A stretch of 60,804 bases of DNA from Magnetospirillum sp. UT-4 (lineage in GTDB: Bacteria; Pseudomonadota; Alphaproteobacteria; Rhodospirillales; Magnetospirillaceae), in contig NZ_CACVCG010000041.1 of the NCBI RefSeq assembly GCF_902729435.1, forward strand, positions 6,550 to 67,353, given 5' to 3'. Below are positions 20,860 to 28,797 of the stretch, in pieces. A program made the position numbers and the translations under genes. Position 1 is the stretch's first letter; every line of letters starts with the position of its first letter. Under the pieces are notes generated by a model. That model worked only from the letters and a program-made list of their open reading frames with translations, was not told the DNA's origin and searched no databases.

Positions 20860-22772
20860 ATCAGCGGCCGGCGGACACAGACCAGGGTGAGGTCGTCGGC
20901 CAGCGGGCCTTCCTGGCGCTCGTGGAAGCGTTCCAGCACCGCGGCGCTGACGCAGAAGCCCGGTTCCACCGCCGCCACCCAGGCCAGCAGCGTGTCCTCG
21001 TCGCAGATGGGGGCGCCGGCGGCCTCGGATTCCAGCAGCGCGTCGCTGTAGGCCAGCAAAGCCGCCCCGGGCGGCATCGCCACCACGTGTTCGTCGAATT
21101 CGGCCTCGTCGAAGGCGCCCAGCGGCGGGCCCGCGGCGTTCAGGTAGCGGGTCTCGCCGCCGCCATGCAGAACGGGCGGCAACGCCCCGGCGGAGGCATA
21201 GGTCAGGGTGCCCTCGTCGACATCGACGATGCCGCAGAACACCGCCGCGAACTGGCCGGGCGGCAGCACCCGGCGCAATTCGGCGTTGAGCTGGCCGAGC
21301 AGCTCGCTCAGGCCCGGCGTGCGGCGCGGCAGGCGGCTGAGCAGCAGATGCAGGCGGAAGACGTTGACGGCGGCGGCCATGCCGTGGCCCGTGAAGTCGG
21401 CGACCAGCACGCCGAGCTTGCGCGGGCCGGCCCCGAACACCGTCCAGAAATCGCCGCCCAGCTCGGACGAGGTTTCCATCCAGCCCTCGATCAGCAGCCC
21501 GGTGCGGCGGCTCAGCGCGCTCAGCTCGGCGGCGGTGGGGACCAGCGACAGCTGGGCATCGCGGGCGCTGGCGAGCTCGCCGCGCACCCGCTCGCGATAG
21601 GCCTTGAGCTCGCTCAGCACCTGGCGGTGGTGCAGATGCACGCCGACCCGGGCCTGCACCTCGGGCACGCTGATCGGCTTCGAGACCATGTCGTTGCCGC
21701 CGGCGGCAAAGCATTGCGAGCGGTCGGCGGGCTCGGTGCGGGCGGTGATGAAGATCACCGGCAGGTCGGTCAGGGAATAGGTGCGGCGCAGCTGGCGGCA
21801 CATTTCGTAGCCGTCCAGGTTGGGCATCATGACGTCGAGCATCACCAGGTCCGGCTTGGTCCGCTCGATGGCCGCCAGCCCCTGCAGCCCGTCCTCGGCC
21901 AGTTCGATGCGCCCGACCCCCATGTTGGTGAGCAGGGCCTGCAGCAGGGTGCGGTTGGCGCGATGATCGTCCACCACCAGGACATGCGCCCCGGACAGGT
22001 CCATGGCCGGGCCGGCGGATGGCTCGGCCGCCATGGCGACCACCGCCCGCCGCCCGCCGCGCTCGACCCTCAGCCCGGCGGTCAGGGTCGAGACCAGGGC
22101 CAGCCCGTGGACCCGGCGGGCATCGTCCTGGCGGCCGTTGACGGCGGCCCGGTCGTAGCCGCCGCCGTCATCCTCGACCGCCACTTCCAGCCCGCCCGCC
22201 ACCGGGATCGCCGACAGCTGCACCCGCCGCGCCGCCCGGCAGGGGTCGGCCAGCGCCGCCTCGACCGCGCCGCCGAACTGCAGGAAGGGGTCGGCACCCC
22301 CCTCCCAGCCGCCGTCGACGCCCAGATTGCCGTGCACGGTGGCGTTGACCACCAGTTCGTGGACGATCAGCTCGAGATGATCGAAATCCATGTGCACAAG
22401 GCCGAAACGCTGGCGCAGGGCGGCGACGAAGATTGCCGCCACCGGCCAGCGATAGGCGGTGTCGGTGCGCAGGCACAGGCCGATGCCGCCGTCGCGCAGA
22501 TGGCGCAGCAGATAGGCCCCCAGCCGCGGCGGCGGCACCTCGACGGCCTCCACCAGGCCCGACCACGGCGCCAGCAGATCCTCCGCCTGCGGCCCCGCCG
22601 CCAGCGCGCCGACCAGCCGCACCGCCGGTCGCACCGCCGCCGGGGCGGCCGCCAGGTCCCACCCCTGGCCGCGGGCAAACGCGTCGGCGGTTTCGCCCCG
22701 GACACCGTCGGGGACGGCGATCACGCTCAATGGGCTTTGCGCAGGCGATGGATTCGGGCACTCTGTGGTCAC
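20856..22772 (-). CDS. HATPase-REC-PP2C (SpoIIE/RsbU-type) response-regulator phosphatase
   Basis: Three-domain signalling protein of 638 residues. Residues ~125-245 form an anti-sigma-type HATPase ([12 protein letters not shown] at 138-149; EDDGGGYD at 200-207). Residues ~262-385 form a receiver with the phospho-acceptor Asp313 in [16 protein letters not shown]. Residues ~405-638 form a PP2C phosphatase ([21 protein letters not shown]). The STAS protein gene starts 52 bp away on the other strand, so a partner switch is likely. The start is GTG 22772; upstream frame runs into the STAS gene. Domain content equals Pseudomonas HsbR, but the HATPase is N-terminal here. Confidence 0.85.
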   Translation of the reverse strand: MTTECPNPSPAQSPLSVIAVPDGVRGETADAFARGQGWDLAAAPAAVRPAVRLVGALAAGPQAEDLLAPWSGLVEAVEVPPPRLGAYLLRHLRDGGIGLCLRTDTAYRWPVAAIFVAALRQRFGLVHMDFDHLELIVHELVVNATVHGNLGVDGGWEGGADPFLQFGGAVEAALADPCRAARRVQLSAIPVAGGLEVAVEDDGGGYDRAAVNGRQDDARRVHGLALVSTLTAGLRVERGGRRAVVAMAAEPSAGPAMDLSGAHVLVVDDHRANRTLLQALLTNMGVGRIELAEDGLQGLAAIERTKPDLVMLDVMMPNLDGYEMCRQLRRTYSLTDLPVIFITARTEPADRSQCFAAGGNDMVSKPISVPEVQARVGVHLHHRQVLSELKAYRERVRGELASARDAQLSLVPTAAELSALSRRTGLLIEGWMETSSELGGDFWTVFGAGPRKLGVLVADFTGHGMAAAVNVFRLHLLLSRLPRRTPGLSELLGQLNAELRRVLPPGQFAAVFCGIVDVDEGTLTYASAGALPPVLHGGGETRYLNAAGPPLGAFDEAEFDEHVVAMPPGAALLAYSDALLESEAAGAPICDEDTLLAWVAAVEPGFCVSAAVLERFHERQEGPLADDLTLVCVRRPLI

Positions 22773-22824
22773 GGGAGAAACCCCAAGGTCGCAGCGGCGA
22801 CCTGCCAGTGTGGAGAAAGCGACG

Positions 22825-23127
22825 ATGGAATATTCATGCGCAAGCCATGACGGTGGGCTTGCCGTCCACATCAAGGGCCGCATGACCCATGCCGATTATA
22901 AGAAGTTTCGGGAAATCCTCCAGCGCATCAACGACGATTCGCCGCAGCGCATCATCTTTGATCTGGCCGGAGTGGATTTCGTCGATTCCTCGGCGCTCGG
23001 CATGCTGCTGATCGTGCGTGACGCCGCCGTCCAGCAAAGCCGCACGGTGGTGCTGAAGGGCGGCACCGGCCAGGTCGCCAAGCTCATCAACATCAGCAAG
23101 CTGCACAAATATTTCGAGATCGAGTAG
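22825..23127 (+). CDS. STAS-domain anti-sigma factor antagonist
   Basis: 100-residue single STAS domain protein. The phosphorylation site motif DFVDSSALGMLL places Ser55/Ser56 at the usual kinase target position. FDLAGVDFVDSS and ISKLHKYFEIE are typical. The start ATG 22825 has GGAGAAAG about 6 nt upstream. It is divergent from the HATPase-REC-PP2C gene and likely its substrate, by analogy with HsbA/HsbR and RsbV/RsbU-RsbW systems. The downstream target (sigma factor or anti-sigma factor) is not in the window. Confidence 0.88.
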   Translation: MEYSCASHDGGLAVHIKGRMTHADYKKFREILQRINDDSPQRIIFDLAGVDFVDSSALGMLLIVRDAAVQQSRTVVLKGGTGQVAKLINISKLHKYFEIE

Positions 23128-23136
23128 GGCCGGCGA

Positions 23137-26100
23137 TTATCGTCGGCGAGGCGGGAAGAAGGCGTCGCGCACGCTCCAGATCGATTCCATGGTGACCTTG
23201 CTGCCTTTGAAGACGATCTGGCGGCTGGCCTTGTCCGCCCGCTGCTTGAGCGCCTTCGTCAGGTTCATCCAGCGGATCGCCTGCTCGCCGCTTCGTTCAT
23301 CCGTCTGCCGGATCACGAGGTAGACGTCAACCGGCTGTGAGACCCAGTACTCCAGGTGCCTTTCGTTACGGACGTCGAAAACCTCGCAACCATCATGGCG
23401 GCGGGTACGGAGGTGGGAATCGCCGCTTTTTAGTTGGACGTAGATTTTCCTACCGCTGGCGTTGCCGGCATCGTCCTTGAACTCGATCTCGCCATCAATG
23501 CCGTAATCGAACATGGTGACCGGGCGGAATATCTGGTTAGCCTCGCCGCAGACGGCCATCATGTGGCCGATGAGGATCTGCTCCAGTGCCTGGGTATCGA
23601 TCTGGCGCTTCGCCGCCGCTTCCATCTCCAGGATCTTGTGGGCAACCGGGTCACTCTTAAGGCGTTGTTCGATCAGGTCGACCAACGGCACCGGCACGTC
23701 GCAACTCTGGCAGGTGATGAAGTCCTTCCCCGCAGCCAACCGCGCCCGCACTGCCTCCAGGTCGGTCACCCGCTTGCCGCAGGACGGACAACTGTAGCGC
23801 CGGTCCCGCACCACGTCACGGCCATGCTTCAAGAGGTGGCGGTGCAGATATTCGATGAAGATGACCTTGACTTCATCGGGCGTCCCGTCGTCGATGAACA
23901 GACGAATTGTCGCCTCGCCCTCGCCCGCGCGGGGTTCGACCTTCATGCCCAGCACCTGTCCACGACTGGTGATGAATTCGACCGCGTTGCGCCAGAGTTC
24001 CTTGTGTTCGAACGTTTCGCTGTACCAGAGCCGTACCACCAGTGTGGTCCAGATGGTCTGCCATTCGCCGGTGAAGGTGTAGGAGACGAAGGTCTCGGGC
24101 TCGGTGGGGATGTCCCTCTCGCGCCGGTACTGAGACGGAAAGACCAAGACCCGCCCCCCCGGCGGGTCCTCGGCGATGCACAGCGCGTTGTCGATCAGGG
24201 TCTGCACCATGGCCCGGAGCAGAAGCACCTCGTCGGGACGGCTAGCCAAGCGGTCGACCCCGGTGAAATCGAAGTCGGGATCGTAGATGGCCTTCTCTGC
24301 GACACAGCCGATCTCGTCGTGGTGGGTGCGGGCAGCGCGGATGATTGCACCGGCATAACCGTTGAGCAGGTCGGGACGCAGCAGCACCAGGTCACCGAAG
24401 TCGAGCGGCCGGGCCAGGCCATGATTGGCCAGCAGGGTGATGGCGGTGCGGACGTCCGATTCCCCGAAGCTCTCGCTTGGCAGCGCCTGTTTCAGGCGCT
24501 GCTCGAGTTCGCCGAAGCGCAGCAGGCGGATGTCTGCCTGGTCGCGCATCGACATCACCGCATGCTTCAGGGCGGCCAAAAGGCGTGGTGTCGACGTCCA
24601 CGGCAGGGTATCCCAGGGAATGGCGGCAGCGATGGCCTGTTTCAGCTTCGACGGGGTGCCACCCGCGAGCCGGTCGGAGCAGTTCTGGCCGCTCTTGGCG
24701 CTGGTGGGAAGCCAGTCGTCGAAGCTGTTTTCGTCGCAGAACCGCTCGATCTTGGCGTCACTCACCTTCATCCCGCCGACGTCGGTCTGCGAAAAGACCA
24801 GCAGCCGGCCCGGCGTCCGGTTGGCCTTGCAGGCAACCATGGCGGCATCCAAAGCCTTCAGCCAGTCCCTTGCCTCGGCGAAGGGGTCGCTCTTCTGCGG
24901 ATTGACCAGCAGCAGCGCCAGCGCCGTCTGATCGAGGAACAGGGTATGGATCAGCCGGTAATCCTCCTGCCCGGCCAGGTCCCACAGCAGCGCCTCGCGT
25001 TCGACTGCCAAATCGGGGGCCAGCCCTAGGTCGAGCGGCCACACATTCATGCCATGGGTGCGGTCGCGGACCACGTATTCGTCGTCGATCAGGCGATGCG
25101 CCAGTGACGTCTTGCCCACCGTCCCCTCGCCAATCAGGACTACCTTGGCGTTGACGTAGCGCTGGCTAGGCGCGGCGGTGGGACGGGCACCGGTCAGGCG
25201 GTAGATATGGATACTGCCTTTGGTCGTGCCGACGATCAGGCGGGTGCCCGCTGGATCAAAAGCGAGGGAATGTACAGAAGCTGGTAGCTTGATACTTTGC
25301 AGGCAGCTCCCCGACCGCCAGTCCCACAGCCGAATTGTATGGTCGCTAAAACCCGAGGACGCGACCAGACTTCCATCGGGGGACACATCGACTGAAACGC
25401 ATTGACCTCCATGCCCCTCAAGAATGGCGACGCAGGTCTTGGACTGAAGATCCCAGACCCGCAGCGTCTGGTCGTCGGACGCCGAGACCGCGAACCGGCT
25501 ACCCGGCACCACCCGGATGACGTTGATGATCCTGCCATGGCCCTCAAGCACGCCCAGGCACTCCCCGGACTCAAGGGACCAGAGGCGCAGCCGTCCGTCC
25601 CTGTGGCCGGACAAGGCCGCAGTCCCGTCCTCGGTCGCGGCACAGCAGAAGATCTCATCGGAGCTGTCAGGTCCAGCCGAGATGGTCCTGAGGCAGGCAC
25701 CCGATCCCAGGTCCCACAAACGCAGTGTCCGGTCCCACCCTCCCGAAAGGCAACGCAGGCCATCCCGCAGAACTGCCAGACCCCAGACTCTTTGTGCGTG
25801 CCCCCTCAACGAGAAAAGGAAGCGGCCGCTGACCGCATCCGTAATCCCGATGGAGAAGTCCGCCGCGGCGGAAAGAATCCGATCGCCGCCGATAGTGATA
25901 GCAAGCCCTTTGGTCGTATCGGACACAGAATCGCCGATAGGCCTTAAATTACCGGATTCCAGGTTGATGACGGCTACGGCTCTCCCTGATCGAATAGTAC
26001 CCCACTCAGAGAGCAACACCGCCACCCATGTCCCATCTGGCGCGCATACCAGTTGCCATATCCATTTCGAACTCAGATCCAGCGTCTTCTCGAAAACGGC

Positions 26101-26601
26101 AAGCGGTTCCTCTCCGTCAGGCGGCTGCGACAGTTCGGCGACAACCATCTTGGGGCGTGGACGCCGCTTCTTCCCATGTGGAACGGACGGCTCGGCCGGC
26201 CGGCATGCTTCCAACAGCTCCTCGAAGGCGGCCGGCGTCTCGGCCTGATAGTCCACATGCCGGTAGCGGCGGATTGTGTCCGGCAGTTCGCATCCTTCGA
26301 ACAGCAGCGGGATGAAGCGGCGGCCGGAATTGGTCGGGTCGCGGAACAGCACCGTGCTGCGTTCCAGCGCCACCCAGTCCGATCCCAGGGCAGCCTGCGA
26401 CAGGCACAGCACCTGGACCCGGGCCGCTTCGAGGCCCCGTTCGATGGCCAGATAGATATCGTCGCCCGGGCGGATCACCCACTCGTCGAACCAGATCTTC
26501 AGACCGGCATCGCGCAGCCGCTCGGCGAGGCGGCGGGCCTTGGCCTTGTCCTTCGAGTTATGGCTCAGAAAGACGTCGTACTGGAATTCGCGATCGACCA
26601 C
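23137..26601 (-). CDS. TIR-WD40-Roc GTPase-COR-zinc ribbon-DUF4365 multidomain protein, candidate immune effector
   Basis: 1154 residues from GTG 26601. Domains: TIR (about 8-120; FLSHNSKD at 11-18, candidate catalytic Glu80 in GSDWVALER). Seven WD40-type blades (about 175-470; clear ones end LRLWDL, LRLWSL, LRVWDL, IRLWDW). Roc-type GTPase (about 484-670; P-loop GEGTVGKTS 491-499, G3 WDLAGQE 540-546, G4 SQTD 604-607, G5 TSAKSG). COR-like helical/winged region (about 670-930). Zinc ribbon (CPSC 938-941, CQSC 964-967). DUF4365 nuclease-like domain (about 995-1150; GIDGEIEF with Asp1036, then YVQLKSG with Gln1056 and Lys1058). Codon use looks less GC-biased than neighbours. It lies 120 bp downstream of tRNA-Arg, same strand. 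The immune role is inferred from architecture. Confidence 0.85.
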   Translation of the reverse strand: MVDREFQYDVFLSHNSKDKAKARRLAERLRDAGLKIWFDEWVIRPGDDIYLAIERGLEAARVQVLCLSQAALGSDWVALERSTVLFRDPTNSGRRFIPLLFEGCELPDTIRRYRHVDYQAETPAAFEELLEACRPAEPSVPHGKKRRPRPKMVVAELSQPPDGEEPLAVFEKTLDLSSKWIWQLVCAPDGTWVAVLLSEWGTIRSGRAVAVINLESGNLRPIGDSVSDTTKGLAITIGGDRILSAAADFSIGITDAVSGRFLFSLRGHAQRVWGLAVLRDGLRCLSGGWDRTLRLWDLGSGACLRTISAGPDSSDEIFCCAATEDGTAALSGHRDGRLRLWSLESGECLGVLEGHGRIINVIRVVPGSRFAVSASDDQTLRVWDLQSKTCVAILEGHGGQCVSVDVSPDGSLVASSGFSDHTIRLWDWRSGSCLQSIKLPASVHSLAFDPAGTRLIVGTTKGSIHIYRLTGARPTAAPSQRYVNAKVVLIGEGTVGKTSLAHRLIDDEYVVRDRTHGMNVWPLDLGLAPDLAVEREALLWDLAGQEDYRLIHTLFLDQTALALLLVNPQKSDPFAEARDWLKALDAAMVACKANRTPGRLLVFSQTDVGGMKVSDAKIERFCDENSFDDWLPTSAKSGQNCSDRLAGGTPSKLKQAIAAAIPWDTLPWTSTPRLLAALKHAVMSMRDQADIRLLRFGELEQRLKQALPSESFGESDVRTAITLLANHGLARPLDFGDLVLLRPDLLNGYAGAIIRAARTHHDEIGCVAEKAIYDPDFDFTGVDRLASRPDEVLLLRAMVQTLIDNALCIAEDPPGGRVLVFPSQYRRERDIPTEPETFVSYTFTGEWQTIWTTLVVRLWYSETFEHKELWRNAVEFITSRGQVLGMKVEPRAGEGEATIRLFIDDGTPDEVKVIFIEYLHRHLLKHGRDVVRDRRYSCPSCGKRVTDLEAVRARLAAGKDFITCQSCDVPVPLVDLIEQRLKSDPVAHKILEMEAAAKRQIDTQALEQILIGHMMAVCGEANQIFRPVTMFDYGIDGEIEFKDDAGNASGRKIYVQLKSGDSHLRTRRHDGCEVFDVRNERHLEYWVSQPVDVYLVIRQTDERSGEQAIRWMNLTKALKQRADKASRQIVFKGSKVTMESIWSVRDAFFPPRRR

Positions 26602-26631
26602 CCCACCCCCACGAAAACGGAGCGCATGCCG

Positions 26632-26645
26632 ATATAATATATATC
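26632..26645 (-). promoter_or_regulatory. AT-rich -10 region upstream of the TIR-WD40-Roc gene
   Basis: An alternating ATATAATATATATC island in otherwise GC-rich DNA, about 35 bp before GTG 26601. On the minus strand TATATT (26641-26636) is a good -10; no clear -35 is seen. A perfect TATAAT also occurs on the plus strand (26633-26638). Confidence 0.4.
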
Positions 26646-26721
26646 TTTCGGGGAATAGGCGACCGGAATTGGCCGGCCGAAAACGGCGAAGGCCACCACG
26701 GCTGTCCGTGGTAGCCTTCAA

Positions 26722-26798
26722 TGGCGCGCCCGGAAGGACTCGAACCTCCAGCCCTCAGATTCGTAGTCTGATGCTCTATCCAATTGAGCTACGGGCGC
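26722..26798 (-). tRNA. tRNA-Arg (anticodon ACG)
   Basis: Full cloverleaf on the minus strand: acceptor GCGCCCG/CGGGCGC, D-arm GCTCAATTGGATAGAGC, anticodon arm TCAGA-CTACGAA-TCTGA with anticodon ACG, T-arm GGAGG-TTCGAGT-CCTTC, discriminator G, and an encoded CCA (26724-26722). A34 would be read as inosine. The TIR-WD40-Roc gene begins 120 bp downstream. Confidence 0.97.
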
Positions 26799-26832
26799 AA
26801 CGCCTGGCCGTTGCCGGCCGGCGAGGGTGCGG

Positions 26833-26861
26833 ACCTTACACAAACCCCGACTCCGATGCAA
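26833..26861 (-). promoter_or_regulatory. Sigma70-type promoter for tRNA-Arg
   Basis: Minus strand TTGCAT (26861-26856), 17-nt spacer, TAAGGT (26838-26833), ending 35 bp before the tRNA 5' end. Good -35 and spacing, moderate -10. Confidence 0.5.
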
Positions 26862-26931
26862 GTCCGTATTCCTGAACCGACGACATCTTGTCCTCGGGTC
26901 GACACCCCAGCCCTATTGGTGAGAATACGGC

Positions 26932-26960
26932 TTGTAGCGACCTTGCCGTTTGCGTAAAAT
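26932..26960 (+). promoter_or_regulatory. Sigma70-type promoter for the OmpA-fold lipoprotein gene
   Basis: TTGTAG (26932-26937), 17-nt spacer, TAAAAT (26955-26960). This gives a leader of about 100 nt before the ATG at 27066. Box quality is good for this GC-rich genome. Confidence 0.55.
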
Positions 26961-27065
26961 CCGCGACGATTGCGGGGGGCAACACATAGTTTTCAGTACA
27001 GTTTCAGTTCTTGCTGACCCGGCGGGTACCCACCCGAGAGGCAACGGTAAAGGTATAAAGTCGCA

Positions 27066-28181
27066 ATGGCCCTGAAGACGACCCATGCCGCGGCCCTGTG
27101 CGCGGTTCTCCTGGCAGGCGGATGCTCGTTCGCCGAGGAAGCGCTGTTCCCCTCCACCGGTACGGTGGAGACGGCTGCAGCAGCCCCCGCCGGAGCGCCG
27201 CCCGCGCTCGGCACCAGCAACTTCGAGCCGCCGGGCGTGACCGCCGGAGCGCCGACCGGCACCTTCGTGGGCCAGAAGGTGTCGACGTTGCGCGGCGACC
27301 TCGGCCAGCTGCAGGGGATGCTGGGGCGCCACAACCAGGGGCTCCAGATGATCCGCACCGACACGGTGCAGGATTCCCAGCGCTACCACGGCACCGTCGC
27401 CGCCATCAACGCCCGCCTGCAGGTCGGCACCACCCCCGGCAACCCGATCCTCAATCAGCAGTGGAACGCCGCCCAGGGCGAGCTGGACCGCATCAACGAG
27501 GACGTGCTGAAGATGACCCGTCTGGCCAACGAGGTCACCAACTCGTCGGCCCTGGCCGCCTATCTGCTGGAATCGGTGCGCGCCGCCCGCCAGCTGTCGG
27601 GCGCCGTCGATGAGGATCACCGCCAGCTGCGCATCCTCGAGGACGAGACCAACCGCACCGTGGTGCTGGTCGAGCGCCTGCTCACCGAGCTGTCCGAGGA
27701 CATCAACCGCCAGCAATCCTATGTCGCCAACGAGCGCCAGAACCTCAACACCCTGGCGCTGGCCATCAAGAACGGCCAGCTCTACGGCTCGTCCTTCAGC
27801 GGCGCCCGTGCGCCGATGATGGCGCCCTCGTCGTTCGATGCCCAGCCCATGGGCGGCATGGGCCTTTCCCCGGTCGCCGCCGACGCGCCGCTGGTCACCA
27901 TCCGCTTCGACAAGCCCAACGTGTCCTATGAAAGCGCGCTGTACGCCGCCGTGAAGAGCGCGCTGGACCGCCGTCCCGCCGCCGCCTTCGACGTCATCGC
28001 GGTGTCGCCCACCGGCTCCACCCCGGGCGCCCAGGCGCTGGGCGCCAGCAACGTCCGGCGCAATGCCGAGCAGGTGGTGCGCTCGCTCACCAACATGGGC
28101 CTGCCGGCCAACCGCATCCGCGTCAGCCAGACCACCTCGGGCATGACCCGCAGCGGCGAGGTTCAGGTCTTCGTGCGCTGA
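27066..28181 (+). CDS. OmpA-fold outer-membrane lipoprotein, function unknown
   Basis: 371 residues with a lipoprotein signal ending LLAGGC (Cys20). The middle (about 70-245) is predicted helical and rich in Gln/Asn/Leu (LGQLQGMLGRHNQGLQMIRT; RILEDETNRTVVLVERLLTE), consistent with coiled coil. The C-terminal 110 residues resemble an OmpA-like peptidoglycan-binding fold: VTIRFDKPNVSYE, ALYAAVKSALDRRP, NAEQVVRSLTNMGLPANRIR. It is monocistronic, flanked by its own promoter and a strong terminator. I do not recognise a specific family name; an envelope-tethering role is inferred. Confidence 0.75.
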   Translation: MALKTTHAAALCAVLLAGGCSFAEEALFPSTGTVETAAAAPAGAPPALGTSNFEPPGVTAGAPTGTFVGQKVSTLRGDLGQLQGMLGRHNQGLQMIRTDTVQDSQRYHGTVAAINARLQVGTTPGNPILNQQWNAAQGELDRINEDVLKMTRLANEVTNSSALAAYLLESVRAARQLSGAVDEDHRQLRILEDETNRTVVLVERLLTELSEDINRQQSYVANERQNLNTLALAIKNGQLYGSSFSGARAPMMAPSSFDAQPMGGMGLSPVAADAPLVTIRFDKPNVSYESALYAAVKSALDRRPAAAFDVIAVSPTGSTPGAQALGASNVRRNAEQVVRSLTNMGLPANRIRVSQTTSGMTRSGEVQVFVR

Positions 28182-28201
28182 AGCTGATTTTCCAGTTCAA
28201 A

Positions 28202-28243
28202 CCCCGCAGCCGGTGATGCGCCGGCTGCGGGGTTTGTTTTTTT
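28202..28243 (+). terminator. Intrinsic terminator of the OmpA-fold lipoprotein gene
   Basis: CCCCGCAGCCGG (28202-28213) pairs with CCGGCTGCGGGG (28221-28232), a 12-bp stem with a 7-nt loop, followed by TTTGTTTTTTT. It ends the plus-strand transcript 20 bp after the stop codon. Confidence 0.93.
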
Positions 28244-28330
28244 CACCACGAAGACACGAAGGACGGAAGGAGCACGAAGGGATAATTCTCCTTCGTGCCT
28301 CTTCGTGTCCTTCGTGCCTTTGTGGTGAAA
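28241..28330. repeat. Palindromic intergenic repeat, family A copy 2
   Basis: TTTCACCACGAAGACACGAAGG on one side and its near-complement ending CGTGCCTTTGTGGTGAAA on the other, between the convergent lipoprotein and ycgN genes. Both arms carry tandem CACGAAGG-type 8-9-mers. It abuts the T-run of the terminator at 28243. Confidence 0.88.
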
Positions 28331-28335
28331 TACCC

Positions 28336-28797
28336 TTATTCCGGCCATGCAACGATGTGGTGATCGAGCGGGCCGGCGCGGTTTTCCGCCACCGCGCGGC
28401 CGCGCACCGAGATGCCGGCCTGGTGCACCGTTTCGGGATCGCCCGACACCAGCGGGTGCCACCATGGCAGGGCGCGGCCTTCGGTCAGCAGACGGTAGGC
28501 GCAGGTGCCGGGCAGCCAGCCCAGGGTCTTCACGCTGTCGGGGGTAAGCTGCACGCAATCGGGGACGTGGCGGCGGCGCCCGGCATAGTCGCGGCAACCG
28601 CATGTGCCGAGGTCGAGCAGGCGGCAGGCCACGTTGGTGTAGTGGATGCGCCCGGTATCCTCGTCCTCAAGCTTATGCAGGCAGCATTTGCCGCAGCGGT
28701 CACACAGGCTCTCCCACTCCGCTGCGGTCATGGAGCCCATGGGCTTGGTCCGCCAGAACGGTGAGCTTGTCGTGGGTGCGGATGAAGTCCCGGACAT
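28336..28797 (-). CDS. ycgN: YcgN (UPF0260) family cysteine cluster protein
   Basis: 153-residue protein with the conserved cysteine cluster [46 protein letters not shown] and [10 protein letters not shown]. These probably bind a metal or Fe-S cluster; function is not established. Homology to E. coli YcgN includes the N-terminal PFWRTK block (PFWQSK in E. coli), which argues for ATG 28797 rather than ATG 28731. From 28797 the gene overlaps the 3' end of phaZ by 98 nt in another frame. GAGGA lies about 11 nt upstream of this ATG. Confidence 0.85.
   Translation of the reverse strand: MSGTSSAPTTSSPFWRTKPMGSMTAAEWESLCDRCGKCCLHKLEDEDTGRIHYTNVACRLLDLGTCGCRDYAGRRRHVPDCVQLTPDSVKTLGWLPGTCAYRLLTEGRALPWWHPLVSGDPETVHQAGISVRGRAVAENRAGPLDHHIVAWPE

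Noticed and set aside
19606-22850. Long alternative frames across the chemoreceptor and phosphatase genes
   Set aside because: They are Arg/Gly/His-rich shadows of the true frames, which contain clear signalling domains.
23128-23180. Duplicate of the tRNA-Arg 3' end as an attachment site at the far side of the TIR gene
   Set aside because: I looked for the T-arm/acceptor sequence near the TIR stop codon and found no copy; no integrase gene is present.
26631-26640. Perfect TATAAT on the plus strand as promoter of an antisense RNA to tRNA-Arg
   Set aside because: No -35 at proper spacing and no reason for transcription in that direction; the minus-strand -10 better serves the TIR gene.
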